Notes: generated by a model from the sequence alone, not told the origin. A stretch of 33,810 nt of DNA from Saccoglossus kowalevskii (GCF_000003605.2 NW_003138369.1:24733-58542), one strand, 5' to 3'. Shown: positions 19,935 to 30,512, counted from the first letter of the stretch. A program made the numbers and translations.

Positions 19935-20245
19935 GTGTATACATGTAGTCTCTGTCTGTGAACCCCTGGACTAATTATCTTCAAACCTCACACATACTTT
20001 ATACCTTATGTACTACATACACACATACATGTATGGTCATTACCGGTACGTTATTTGATCAGAACCACATCATGGGCATGTGTTGTCTGAGTTACTTCAA
20101 AACAAAGATTCACCATTATGGGTAGTTATTCACTTCACTTTGATTTGTAAATTCAACTCAAGATGGCGACTGGTGGCCATTTTGCTTTTGACAAATTATA
20201 TTCCAGACAGACATGTATATCTCAAGATGGCTTAATTTATCCGTC
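19935..20245 (+). repeat. Dispersed-repeat fragment related to 33120-33500
   Basis: It begins with GTCTCTGTCTGTGAACCC, CTGGACTAAT and CACACATACTTTATACC. Compare 33134-33200, with GTCTCTGTGTGTCTGT, CTGGACCAATC and TTTTACACATAGC. It ends with the CTCAAGATGGCGACTGG and TGGCCATTTTG core also seen at 75-100. The family name is unknown. Confidence 0.45.
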
Positions 20246-22288
20246 TAGAGTCTAATTATTTATCTGTGTAATAATACATGTATGTATAGCCTGTCTAAAT
20301 TTGAGATTTGTATTATTATCAATGTTGAAATCAGAAGTACTCCCAAGATGGTATATTCTCTTATTATTGGAGATATCTGTCCTTTGGGAGTTAAAGCAAC
20401 AATATCTATAACTATCAATCTTTTTTCTATGATTTTTATTATCAATAAAATATTTCCAGTGTTATTAGTACCATTTTGTAATGATCATTGTCAACTGTGA
20501 ATACTTATAACATAGCATTCATGCTGTATACCAATCTTGTGCTTGAAATCAGTTGCAAGTGAAAATAAATGAGGGCGCCGTCTATTAAAATCCTGTTTTG
20601 TCAACAAACCTCAGTGTTAACGATACAAGATAATGTACTTGCGTCCTAGGAGACATGTCAAATACATCAAATACATCTTGATAGGCTAACGAGGATCTTG
20701 TGTCTTTTTCCAGTGTGCGTCATGCGTCATAATTTTCTACAAAATGGTGACTACCGGTACTTGAAGTTTTAACCTCGCATTTTATGTGATATTAGCCTTA
20801 GGGTCACTTCTTCCATGCTACTGTGTCTAAAAAACAATATTTTTGTAAGATTTAGTCATCTTTATGTGGTTATATTTAAACAAAGACAAATTTAAAAATT
20901 AAACTATTGCCTCTTTAACACCATCCCTGATCATCATATTTTGTTGCTTTTGTTATCAAACGTTACAAATCTACAAAGAAAAAGAGTTCTTTAAGACCCC
21001 CCTCCCCTCCTAACCTAAACTTAACATTCCAGTTCCCCAATGTAGTTGTATATGCCCTACTGATTGACTGCATGTATACATGCATATACAATTAAAATAT
21101 TGAAGGGGCACTAGAGGGTTAGGATTAGAGTTATGGGTGAGGTGGCCATATGACAACGAAACTCAACCCCTAACTATGTGTATAATTAAGATGGAATGAT
21201 GCACAAACGTAGCAAACTACTCCTTATTTGATATACCTGTATGTTACAAAGATTAAAAAAATAAAATATAAATTTACAGTGAAAATAGTATTTTTTTGTC
21301 CGTTTTAGGGCATTTTACCATTGTTTCCTATGGCAGGGATATATATAAAAAATAATCAATATGTCCATACACTGCACTGTATGGTGAAAAAAATATATAC
21401 ATGTAGTAGGTTTTTAACAAACAAATGTGTTTTCATTGTAGTCAGTGGGAACCGCTGCTAACAGGGCATTTTATTAATATTATTTTCCAGTTTTACTCAA
21501 AAATTAGATTGACAGTGTATCAAAGAAGTTGAACTGTGGATAGATTTTGACACGATTTATCACTACTGCTATATGCACCTGTAAAAAACTTGTTTGGTAT
21601 GCATGATCAAAATTTGTTTAAAAGAATAATCCAATGGAAACTATACTTAATGGTAGGGCACAGCCTTATAATCTTTGAACTATACTGTCTTTTTCAGGTG
21701 GTTGGCTATAAATTATGAGTTTGTTATTACCAGCTACCTGAGTGATGTACAAAAACCTGCCATGCGTGCTTCAAAAAGTCCATTTCATTTGTATTTAGGT
21801 CACTCTACCTGTCTTTACCTTTACAACATGCACACTTAATACTGACTTTGTATTTTGACTACTGTTATATTATAATATTTTCACAGAATGAATCTTTATT
21901 AAAATCTAGAAGTTAAAATATATCAAGAGTCAAATGGCTATTTCAATTAATACTGAATATAAATCAGCATAAATTATGTAGTTTTCTTATAAATAAAGAA
22001 ATTAAAGTGATCACATGTAATTATAGGTATATAAATAATTAATATTTAATAATATAATTAATACATGTAAATAAAATAAAAATGAGCTAGTACAGCTAGT
22101 ACAATTACTGAATTTGATTATGCGAGAGTATATTAAAAATAAGTCTAACACAACCCTTTTTTGAAAGTTTTTTGACACATCTGTTGTCAAACATGGTGAA
22201 ACAGACTTGAGTCTGAGGAAAAACACTGTAAATGTCTGCGCTTTATGTAAATGGCCTGTTAAAGAAACATAAATGAACCAGCGAGTTA

Positions 22289-22435
22289 NNNNNNNNNNNN
22301 NNNNNNNNNNNNNNNNNNNNNNNNNNNNNNNNNNNNNNNNNNNNNNNNNNNNNNNNNNNNNNNNNNNNNNNNNNNNNNNNNNNNNNNNNNNNNNNNNNNN
22401 NNNNNNNNNNNNNNNNNNNNNNNNNNNNNNNNNNN
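22289..22435. other. Assembly gap (147 N)
   Basis: A run of N inside the long intron of gene B. Nothing can be said about its content, and the true length may differ. Confidence 1.
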
Positions 22436-22826
22436 GGGATGAAATAAGTTTTTAAACATTCACTGAGGAGGGAAGATCAGTAAATCTGGGATTGTTATCA
22501 TCTCTATCTGATAGGATGTTTGATGGATAGACAGAATGTATTTGAATGAGCAGTTTATTGAGGGATCAAACCCACAACTGGTTGATGCAATGCAAACATG
22601 CTACCCACTGTTCTACACCCATTTCAGAGTGTATGTTATTGTAACAATATGTCACCATGAAACTGTTACATTTGCTATACTTAGCTTGGATATTTATAGC
22701 TGAGATTAATAGGAGTTGTAAAAAAAATATCAGATTTTACTATAAAAGACATCATGGCAGCCAGGTTCTTATATACGGTACTACTACCCCAGGTACATGT
22801 TATGCTTTTGTCCCTCCATCAAACTC

Positions 22827-22979
22827 ACTGTAAAATACTTTATTTCAATTGGAATTTATTCTCGCTAAAAGGGTGATTCAGTGAAAATAAAATCCAGCAA
22901 ATAAATCAGTGAAAATAAACTCCATACAAAACAGCTCAAAAAGTCTTTTCACTGAAAATGAAATAAATTATTTTACAGT
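22827..22979. mobile_element. MITE-like element, ACTGTAAAA family (subtype 2)
   Basis: It is bounded by ACTGTAAAATACTTTATTTC and its inverse AAATTATTTTACAGT. The interior has ATTCTCGCTAAAAGGGTGA, TTCAGTGAAAATAAAATCC and AAAAAGTCTTTTCACTG phrases shared with 24212-24393. Confidence 0.78.
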
Positions 22980-23117
22980 GACTTGCAAGTGAAAACAAGA
23001 CACTGCAGCAACATACATCTCAATATTCCTACAAACATTGCAATTAATGAAAGTTATATAAATAAGTACTAACAAAATGTCAATGAATTGTGTTGTTTTC
23101 TATTTATATTTTTCCAG

Positions 23118-23280
23118 ATTTTAAAGATGAAATAATAAGTTTTTCTGGTAATCTGGTGAACCTGCGGAACATTTTGTGTCTTTAGTTGTAGGTAGTAAAA
23201 CCCTGCTTATTGGTGCCACTAAGAAAAGTACTGGAAAAGGTGTTGTATATAAAGGAAATCTGACTGATGACATAACATCG
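23118..23280 (+). pseudogene. Gene B exon: start of sema domain, frame broken by 8-bp duplication
   Basis: The exon follows TATTTTTCCAG and ends at GTAATA. Entering in phase 1 it reads DFKDEIISFSGN, then drifts into LVNLRNILC and a TAG. From 23152 another frame reads SGEPAEHFVSLVVG, TLLIGATKKSTGKG and NLTDDITS, which is plainly the first sema strands (compare 'F..L.....LL(V/I)GA...'). The two frames overlap exactly at a direct 8-bp repeat, TCTGGTAA TCTGGTGA (23144-23159). With a single repeat unit the exon would be 155 nt and match the phases of both neighbours. Either this allele is damaged or the reference has a small error here. Confidence 0.85.
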
Positions 23281-24449
23281 GTAATACAAACATTTAGTAT
23301 ATACCCAAACGATATTTTAACTTTGGTTTTCAACCTAGATATTCTACATATATGTGGAAGAGTTTCATTTAAGTCATTTCTATGCTAATGGGAATTTTAT
23401 AGGGATATTTATTGGTAAATATTGTGGGCATAATGTGTTTTTTAGCTATCGAGTGTTTAGCTCTCTATGTTTTTGTATGTAAATACTGATAGATAAAATG
23501 TTTTTGCTAGATTGCTATGTTCTAAGAGATGAACAGTGATGTTCGGCAAGTTGCCATAAACTGATGTTATTTGTTTATAACCAGTATAAAAGTGTCTGAT
23601 AACAAATGTTGCTTACTGTTCAGCACAAGCATGCAATGATTTGTTGTGACAATATTTACATCTATATTTAACACCAATCACAGAGAACAATGTCGTTATT
23701 TCCTGTTTGCATGTGAACAATCGGTTATTTCCAATAAGCTACTGTGTATGTGAGCACATGCCAAATGTAAATACATGCGGTGGCCTATAGACAGTCATTA
23801 ATTTGAATGACAATGCCTTCACTCATCTATGTCTGTAGAGGGCGCTACTCATAGAAAGGGTAACAGTATCACGTCTTGAAAGATGGCTACCGGTACTACA
23901 TTTGTATATAATAATGCTCTCCCCAGCATCAATCCATTTGCATAACAATATAATTCATTGTTATGCTAAATTAGTTCTATTGTTTATCCAAAATTTAAAA
24001 GTTGAGAACCCTGATTATGACATGTATTTCTTGTTCAACATTTACACACATTTAACTATTTTTACTGATCAATGAAATCTGCTAAATTAAATCTGTGTGA
24101 ACGTGTAAAATTACAATAGAACTCATTGTTTTACTGTCAAATTGATTCATTTAATATGAATATGACTAAATATTATTAAACTTTATAGATACATAGCTAA
24201 ACAAACAAACTACTGTACAATTAATTCTCGCTGAAGGAGTGATTCAGTGAAAATAAAATCAAGCATATATACCTGTTTTCCTATATTTTGAATTCAACTT
24301 GTCAAAAGTCAGTGAAAATAAATTCCTATACAAAACACCCAAAAAGTCTTTTCAGCGAAAATTAATTCCAGCTAAAATAAAGTATTTTACAGTAATTGAA
24401 TTTCACACTGTTTTATATAATAATAATAATAATGTGTTATTTGCTTTAG
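23281..24449. other. Intron of gene B with one MITE-like element
   Basis: The intron has a MITE-like element at 24212-24393 near its 3' end and a (TAA)n tract at 24418-24432 just before the acceptor. Bases 23830-23905 hold AGAGGGCGC and a GATGGCTACCGGTAC word. Nothing else is recognised. Confidence 0.55.
24212..24393. mobile_element. MITE-like element, ACTGTAAAA family (subtype 2)
   Basis: The left end ACTGTACAATTAATTCTCGC and right end AAAGTATTTTACAGT are inverse. The interior has GGAGTGATTCAGTGAAAATA and AAAAAGTCTTTTCAGCGAAA phrases in common with 22827-22979 and, inverted, 14229-14417. It ends 56 bp before an exon of gene B. Confidence 0.78.
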
Positions 24450-24488
24450 GTCGCAGAGTATGTGGTAGTAGATCCTTGTGATGGTGAT
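24450..24488 (+). CDS. Gene B 39-nt microexon of sema domain
   Basis: A 13-codon exon, VAEYVVVDPCDGD, lies between TTGCTTTAG and GTAAGT, phase 0 on both sides. It supplies the Cys that precedes the 'C.NYI.VL' segment in semaphorins. It is too short to be found by length alone, but splice signals, phase and the position of the Cys in the family pattern support it. Confidence 0.75.
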
Positions 24489-27005
24489 GTAAGTATAATA
24501 ATTTGTTACTTCTTTATAAAATGTTTATCTCTGTCTGAGAATTAATGAAAATTAATATCCACAATTAGTGGTCATTCCAGAAAATGCCTGCAACAATTCT
24601 CAAATAAAATTATTGGGTATAGTATGTACCTAATTACCTGTGCCATGGCGGAGATTATGTTTTTTCTGGCATTGGTTTGTAATTTGTTTGTCTCAAAAAG
24701 TTGTTCATGAATTTTCATGAAATTATTGGGAGAGGTTTTCTCTAATATACAAGAACCACACAATTAGAATTTTGGATAGATATGGCTTTCGATGCTATGG
24801 AAACAACAATTTTGGGATTGCTATTATGAACAAATCTTTATGAAATTTTCAGGTAAGGTGTAAATGTGAATCTTGTTGCTATTCATTTCAAGATACATGT
24901 AGCTTAACGAATTTATAGATAAATTTATGTGGGAGAGTTTGTCCTTCAGACAAAGAAAAATTGACCATTTCCAAGTTCCCTGTAGCATTTCAATCTGTCA
25001 TGTGAGGGGCACTGCAAACTGTTAACATTTTCATACAGCCCCACTGTACCTGTACCACTGTAAAAAATCAATATAGTGTGGCTACATTGACATATGCCAG
25101 ATAACTGAATTTTGTGAAAAACTAAACATATCGCAAAATAAATTTTCCTAAATGACATGACTTGTCATTATTTCTCATCTACAGAAGCAGTGTAGTGTTA
25201 AAAAGCATTGATATTCCAGTGAGAGTTAAAATGACATATTTTGCTCCTCTTAAATATTTGATTTTATGAAGACGATAGGGTCACAATGCTTGATTATTTG
25301 ATTCATACATTAAAAAAAATTGACTATATTTTGTTCACTGAATATGTACAGTAATATATCTGAAAAGGCTAGTAAACAGTTGTGCCACTATAAAACATGA
25401 TGCTTTTTTTGAGAGAAATAAGAAAACAAAAATTTACAAGCACTGTTACGTGGGAATGCGTTGATAAGACATACTTTTTAATAACTTGATTTAACATGTA
25501 AAACAGGTAAAACATGTATGATACAACAATAACCAAATAAATTCTAAATAAAAATATAATTTTGTTGTGAATTACTGCTCGACTACATATTTTGGTATGA
25601 CCATTTAGTGTGGAATAATACAGGTCTGTCGTGTTAAGTATGTTTCTTCATTCCTGTCCTGTGCATACTAATAAACTGGATATTCAGTGACCCCATCGTG
25701 TGAAAATGGAATAAACTTGCTTCTCTACAAAAAACTCAGAAATTGTCAATTGATAATACTTTATGAAAGATCTGTATCTGATTTCTATAATTGAAGCAGC
25801 AAGGATTCTTAATTTTTAAATTGAGCTACTGTCCGATTTGTGAATAAACTATTCAAGACTCAATTCAGTATTTCTGTCCAAAAAAAAACCTGTAAGCTTA
25901 TGCACGGTTACTAAAAAGTAACCGTGGCTTATGTCAATATGATAAAGGTGTTTACTCTTCTATAAGAAGACATATAGGTTAAAAAAAATTGGATATAAGC
26001 ATGTTAATGGCGTGATTGTGTGGTTTGTGCTCTCAGAGTGCTTTCTAGTTTGTTTTGTTATCTCAGGCTCTCAACAAATGTAAATGTTTATTTATTATAA
26101 AGTCAGTATTTATCAGATTGATTGAGGAGTAATTTTCCCCCATACTATCATTTTTGTTACACTTTACAAAGAGAACTGGATCTTATAAGTACACTGACAA
26201 TAGGAAAAGTACATGGGGCCGATAGCTTTACATACATCCTCTCTGAGAGGACACCATTCTCTCAATTATGAATGCAGTGAGCCTGGCAAGTGGACAGAAT
26301 GTACTGTTTTGCCTCATGTTGTGTGAACATGCTAACTATTATCCCACACATCAATTGTCTAGGAATCGTGTGAGTTAGTGAAGAGTGTATTCACAATAGC
26401 TGAATTTTAGAGAAAAAAAATTTTTTTTCCTGAAAATACAAAATTTATGATGTACCAGCAATATTTTTATTTTTTTTCATTATTCTAATTTGGTCAATCG
26501 GTGACCATATTGGTCATTAAATTTATTTGTTATATCTCCGAACATCTGGGTATCATACAATAAAGACTAAACATGAGAGTGGTTTTGTGACATTTCTAAG
26601 CAACATAAGCAAATGTTTTTACTTGTTTACTAGTATGATATAAATTTGTTTTTGCATTATATTGTTAATTAAAATTGATGTTGCCTGTGGTATCATTAAA
26701 TACTTACAGTGAATAAATTCAAATTCTAAAATAATTAAAATGTACAAAATTATCACAGTATAAAAGCAAAATAGCCACTTGTGTTTCATGTATCATGTTT
26801 TCTGTCAGTCTGGAGTCGGGAATTGTATTATTGAATCCAAGGATAAGGATTTTAAGGATTTTGATTGTAGTTGGTAGTATTCTGCACAAATTTATCTCAG
26901 TGACTTTGTAGTTTATAATTTCAAATGTCAAAGACACTGAATTATCGACTGTAAACAAGAAAATTCTTATAACATGTTTTTGATTTTGTTTGTATTCATT
27001 TTCAG
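24489..27005. other. Intron of gene B, AT-rich, with one repeat fragment and one hairpin
   Basis: Bases about 24650-24860 (CCATGGCGGAGATTATG, TTGTTTGTCTC, CATGAATTTTCATGAAATTATTGG) look like a dispersed repeat of the type common in marine invertebrate genomes, but no second copy is in the window. A perfect 10-bp hairpin lies at 25903-25926. No further gene is seen. Confidence 0.5.
25903..25926. other. Perfect 10-bp hairpin
   Basis: CACGGTTACT and AGTAACCGTG are perfect inverse copies separated by AAAA, in otherwise AT-rich intron. It could be the end of a transposon or a small RNA structure; no partner was found. Confidence 0.6.
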
Positions 27006-27131
27006 ACTTCTTGTCAGAGTTACATCAAAGTTCTTTTGGAGATTCCTCCAAGCAATGATGATCTACTTGTGTGTGGTTCTACTACTGTCATATCTAAGTA
27101 TGATTGTTATAATGTGTCCTCTTCAAATTCT
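27006..27131 (+). CDS. Gene B exon: sema domain, C.YI.VL and VCG motifs
   Basis: The 126-nt exon runs from TCATTTTCAG to GTAAGT, phase 0 on both sides. It encodes TSCQSYIKVLLEIP and then DDLLVCGSTTVISKYDCYN. Semaphorins have 'EC.N(Y/F)I(R/K)VL......L..CGT.AF.P.C' at this point, and the Cys residues, YIKVL and LLVCGS are all in order. It holds one sequon (NVS). This is one of the two most diagnostic exons of gene B. Confidence 0.92.
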
Positions 27132-27444
27132 GTAAGTTTTTACAAAATGTTTTCAGTAAATACTAGTAATTTTGTTACTGTTAAAAATTTCATAGAGATT
27201 GATTATTTTGTATTACGTTATTCTAAGCTTATGTTCAGTGACAGGATTATATTTGCAACACATGCTATATGATGCTTCTACACCCATTGTAAACAAGGGA
27301 TAGTGTTTTAATGTGATGTAAATAATCTGGATCGCATTGGAATTAGTGGAAATATTTTTTGAATTAATACAGATACAGATTTGTACAGATAAATTCTATT
27401 GATTGACTATTATGATGATTATTCTCGGAATTGTTGTATTTCAG
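27132..27444. other. Short intron of gene B
   Basis: A 313-bp AT-rich intron with a GTAAGT donor and TTGTATTTCAG acceptor. No internal feature is recognised. Confidence 0.7.
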
Positions 27445-27646
27445 TTGACAACCTCAATAGACCCAGAATATATATGTTCTGTTCACTATCTGGAAAACAC
27501 TACAGCTGTAATTGATACTGATGATGGAAAACTTTATACAGCACTTGTTTATAATGGAGTCAGAGATAGAACAATTGGTCGGGCTCCTTCGTACATTGAG
27601 CCTGTAGATATATTTTCAGTTGCTGCAGATGAATGGATTGGAGAAG
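27445..27646 (+). CDS. Gene B exon: sema domain, blades with LYTAL and R.PSY
   Basis: The 202-nt exon enters in phase 0 after TATTTCAG and leaves in phase 1 at GTAACT. It encodes LTTSIDPEYICSVHYLENT, then DDGKLYTALVYNGVRD, GRAPSYIEPVD and DEWIGE. This follows the family order 'C.(Y/F)(D/S)P..N.T....G.LY.(A/G)...DF.....I.R.......(L/I).....D..W(L/I).EP.FV', with EPSF supplied by the next exon. The sequon NTT is present. Confidence 0.92.
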
Positions 27647-28049
27647 GTAACTTATTTCTTTTTTTTTGTATTTATTTTATTGGAGTCATTGGGTGAGGTT
27701 ACAGTATTTTGAACAATTCTGGAAAAAAACACAAAATTGTTTATATTTCTCTACATCTGTTACAAATAACATAACTGGGCCAAGCATTTGTAGGTATTTC
27801 CATTAGTGGCAAGGAACAATTCAATATGTTGTATGTGTTTTGCGGCCAAAAGCAAAAAATTCACTAGATCAGACTAAACAAAATTATTACTGTAGGTAAA
27901 GTATAATACATTTTTCAGTCTGCCAAAATTACTTCACTATTTCATAGTCATAAAACAAGTGCAGCAAAGTTTTATCTTCATTTTTTACTCCTTTGTGCAA
28001 TGATGATTGAGATAATAACAATTGTAATTGTCATATCAAAAACCATATC

Positions 28050-28110
28050 AACTACCACATCAATGGTTTTGATATTGCAAGAGCATTGTGGGAACAATAG
28101 TCATGGCAAA
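28050..28110 (+). repeat. Short dispersed repeat, copy 2
   Basis: It matches 16600-16665 over the GATATTGCAAGAGCATTGTG and GGAACAATAGTCATGG phrases. Confidence 0.5.
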
Positions 28111-28843
28111 AAGATGATTTCACTGGACATCTCACTTGTCAACTTTGTTTTCAGGAAGACACTTTACAAATATATTAGTGCTATTTGGACGGGCAACAAA
28201 TATAACTGTCCGACTAGTGTGGGATAGTGGATACATATGACTGCCGACATCACCTCTCCCCTCAAATACTCCCTGACCCAGCTCAATTGTATCTAAAACC
28301 AAAAGAATAGGTTTAGAAATGGAAATGGTTTCAGTTCAACTCTCACCATTTTTACCTTGCCCGTACCATCAAAAATGGAAGGGAAAGGTATATTAAAGGA
28401 AAAATGTATGTCTCTAGTTATCGTCGTCGTTAATGATTGTTATTGTGTGGATAATAACTTTACTAATTCTATTCCAAACTTTATCAAACTTGGTCACCTT
28501 ATTCATCAGTATAAAGTCTTCCCTGAGTTTGAACAACAGATGTCCTGTATGAAAATATCATGCAAAAATTGAGAAAATCTGATAAAATATTTTGACTGTT
28601 TCTACTTGACTGATCACTGATGATATACATTCAAAGGTCACTGAACTCAGTGGAAATATGCATTGTTGTATGTGTTGAAGCAAATCATATATCTTGTAAT
28701 AATATAGTTGGTTATGTTTCTCCCAAATCCCATGGGAATACTAGACTGGGTTTCAAAACCAACTCATGGAGAGAGTTGTTTTAACCCCAAAACTTGTCTA
28801 TTCAAAATTCATTATGACAATGCATATTCCTATTGAAACAAAC

Positions 28844-29303
28844 AGGCCGGCATACAGGATTGGATTTTAAAGACAGAGTCTGCAATATGTGCGACAATGA
28901 CCATGTTGAAGATGAACAACATTTTGTCACAAATTGTCCTCATTACAATGAAATAAGATTAAAACTTTACATTGTAGCTAATAAACGTATACCAAATTTT
29001 GACAAATTTAGTAATGAAAATAAATTCATATCATTACTAAGTGACGAGAAAATGTCTATTCCTTTAGCGCAATATTTAAAAAACTGTTTTAATACAAGAC
29101 AGCAGCACCTACATAAACTAAGCCAGTAATACATTCCTTGTATTCAAATTATTATCTTTTTTTTTTTTTTATGCCTTTTTGTTCCCTTACTTTTTATGTG
29201 GTTATTTTTCTTTTACTAATATCTGATTTGTAACCCTTTTCATCCCCTCCGGGGGATGTTGTGTGTTAATAAATAAATAGAAATAAATAGAAATAAATAG
29301 AGA
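28844..29303 (+). mobile_element. Non-LTR retrotransposon tail 3 (5'-truncated, nested)
   Basis: The frame ending at TAA 29127-29129 encodes GLDFKDRVCNMCDNDHVEDE, QHFVTNCPHYNEIR and LAQYLKNCFNTRQQHL, the same C-terminal protein module as tails 1 and 2 but from a diverged family and with an intact frame. A 3' hairpin (29241-29258) follows, then a tail of AAATAAATAG units (about 29270-29303) instead of (ATT)n. It sits inside dispersed repeat copy 2, so it inserted after that repeat did. Confidence 0.85.
29241..29258 (+). other. 3' hairpin of retroelement tail 3
   Basis: Stem CATCCCC / GGGGATG around loop TCCG, close to the end of the element. It is longer and more GC-rich than the hairpins of tails 1 and 2 but in the same place. 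Confidence 0.65.
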
Positions 29304-29440
29304 TAAAGGGAATAATATTATATAACAAAGGGCAAGGTCACCAGAGTTCAATTATGTTTTAGGTGTCTTATGCTAGACAAATCACCCAACCTAAAAGCTA
29401 TACTGATACAACAACAGCTTATTTCTTTTCTTGATAATAG

Positions 29441-29565
29441 AGCCAAGTTTTATATCATCATACACCGAAACTGTGCTTGAAGACTGGGTGTTGTTTTTCT
29501 TTCGTGAGGTTGCTTTAGAGAGCGAAACCCGTGATATTTATTCAAGAATGGCAAAAGTTTGTAAG
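29441..29565 (+). CDS. Gene B exon: sema domain, FFFRE motif
   Basis: The 125-nt exon enters in phase 1 after CTTGATAATAG and leaves in phase 0 at GTTGGT. With the preceding base it encodes EPSFISSYTETVLEDWVLFF and FREVALE, then YSRMAKVCK. The pattern 'EP.FV.S.......DKVYFFFRE.A.E........Y.R(I/V)A(R/K)VCK' is the strongest semaphorin signature. The weak GTTGGT donor is preferred over GTGAGC at 29571 because only it keeps VCK in phase with DDNGG of the next exon. Confidence 0.94.
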
Positions 29566-30412
29566 GTTGGTGAGCATTAATAATTCTTTTCTTTCTATTC
29601 ATATTGGAAAAAAGAATTTCATGCATCTATATCTCCGACATAACTGGACCAATAATGTTCCCTGAGCATGCTCGCAAGAGAAGAGGGAGGAGGGGGGATC
29701 TTTTGACTCTGTGTTATTTTTTTATGCATAGTCAACAGATAACATCCTTATTCTACAACTTTGCTGATGTTGGTAACTTTTTGAATATATGATAAAGAGA
29801 TCATTCGTGAATAATATCAGAGATAGCATGTGGTATTGCTCAGAGTAATATTAATATTAGTTCTCTCAGTACACACCTCAAAATATATCACCATTGCTTC
29901 CCGCAGTACCACATGTTGTCTTGTCTCTGTATATAACCTCTAATTGTGCACATACAGATATTTTCGTCAAACTTCACTGAAAAACATTTTTTTCTATATC
30001 TTAGAAATTTTTGTAAATTTTCAAAGGTAGTGTGGATGCCTACAAAACATGTACAGAATCAGCATGCTCTGAACCAAACTGAAGCTGACTGAAAGTGAAT
30101 CAATATACCGGTACCCCTCCCTCCCTCTTTCCCTCACATGCATGTTTGCCAAACAACCAGAGAACCCTGGAACTCGTCTATTAAATTCAGACTATCAGAA
30201 AGTGACTGTGAAAATATAGGCTACCTGGGGGGGGGGGGGGGGTTATATAAAAGCAGTTCTCCCTATTTCGACCATCAAGTAACCTTTGTCATTTAAAGGA
30301 TATGCACTACCAGTATCTCAAATATAATATAATCACAGGTAGACAGTTTATATACATTGTTCTATCTGTCTTTGTTATAAATTCATCAACATCAATTTGT
30401 TTATGTTTGCAG
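29566..30412. other. Intron of gene B
   Basis: The 847-bp intron contains a G16 run (30227-30242) and purine-rich stretch GAAGAGGGAGGAGGGGGG (about 29681). An ATACCGGTACC word lies near 30105. No gene or element is recognised. Confidence 0.6.
30227..30242 (+). repeat. G16 homopolymer
   Basis: An uninterrupted run of 16 G. It could form a quadruplex if transcribed or unwound; its assembled length may be wrong. Confidence 0.9.
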
Positions 30413-30512
30413 GATGATAATGGTGGTAACTCAAATGTATTGACCAACAATTGGGCAACTTATCAGAAAGCTCGTCTTCAGTGTGAAAATAAGTATTATT
30501 ACAATGTTTTAT
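30413..30512 (+). CDS. Gene B exon: sema domain, DNGG...W.TY.KARL.C motif
   Basis: The 100-nt exon enters in phase 0 after TTATGTTTGCAG and leaves in phase 1 at GTAAGT. It encodes DDNGGNSNVLTNNWATYQKA, then RLQCENKYYYNVL. It continues VCK of the previous exon to give 'VC(K/R).D.GG...L...W.(T/S)(Y/F).KARL.C', another hallmark of the sema domain. A TTAAAGGG-ended MITE-like element begins 27 bp after the exon. Confidence 0.94.

Larger units (their letters stand above)
18369..23117. other. Very long first coding intron of gene B
   Basis: The 4.7-kb intron contains a retroelement tail (about 18690-19264), a repeat fragment (19935-20245), the assembly gap (22289-22435) and a MITE-like element (22827-22979). 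Phases on both sides match directly, so no missing exon is required, although one of phase-neutral length could hide in the gap. Bases 20250-22280 show no recognisable feature apart from AT-rich tracts. Confidence 0.55.
28352..29362 (+). repeat. Dispersed repeat, copy 2 (deleted and interrupted)
   Basis: Bases 28352-28777 follow copy 1 (3900-4345) closely. Then ACTCATGGAGAGAGTT is joined directly to the TTGTTT...CCAAAACTTG segment that in copy 1 lies about 780 bp further on. After GAAACAAAC at 28843 a retroelement tail is inserted, and the repeat resumes at 29304 with ATAAAGGGAATAATATTA through CAAGGTCACCAGAG. The reading frame at 28357-28572 parallels that of copy 1 (MEGKGIL, NNFTNSIPNFIKLGH, HQYKVFPEFE). 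Confidence 0.8.
27647..29440. other. Intron of gene B with repeat copy 2 and a nested retroelement tail
   Basis: It contains a short dispersed repeat (28050-28110), copy 2 of the 1.36-kb repeat (28352-29362, internally deleted) and, inside that copy, a non-LTR retroelement tail (28844-29303). The rest is unassigned AT-rich DNA. Confidence 0.6.

Noticed and set aside
22273-22455. 60-codon frame across the N run
   Set aside because: It consists almost wholly of undetermined bases.
30302-30412. Possible upstream start codon (ATG 30302) for the exon at 30413
   Set aside because: It is intron sequence before a good acceptor. The exon continues VCK of the previous one in the conserved semaphorin order.
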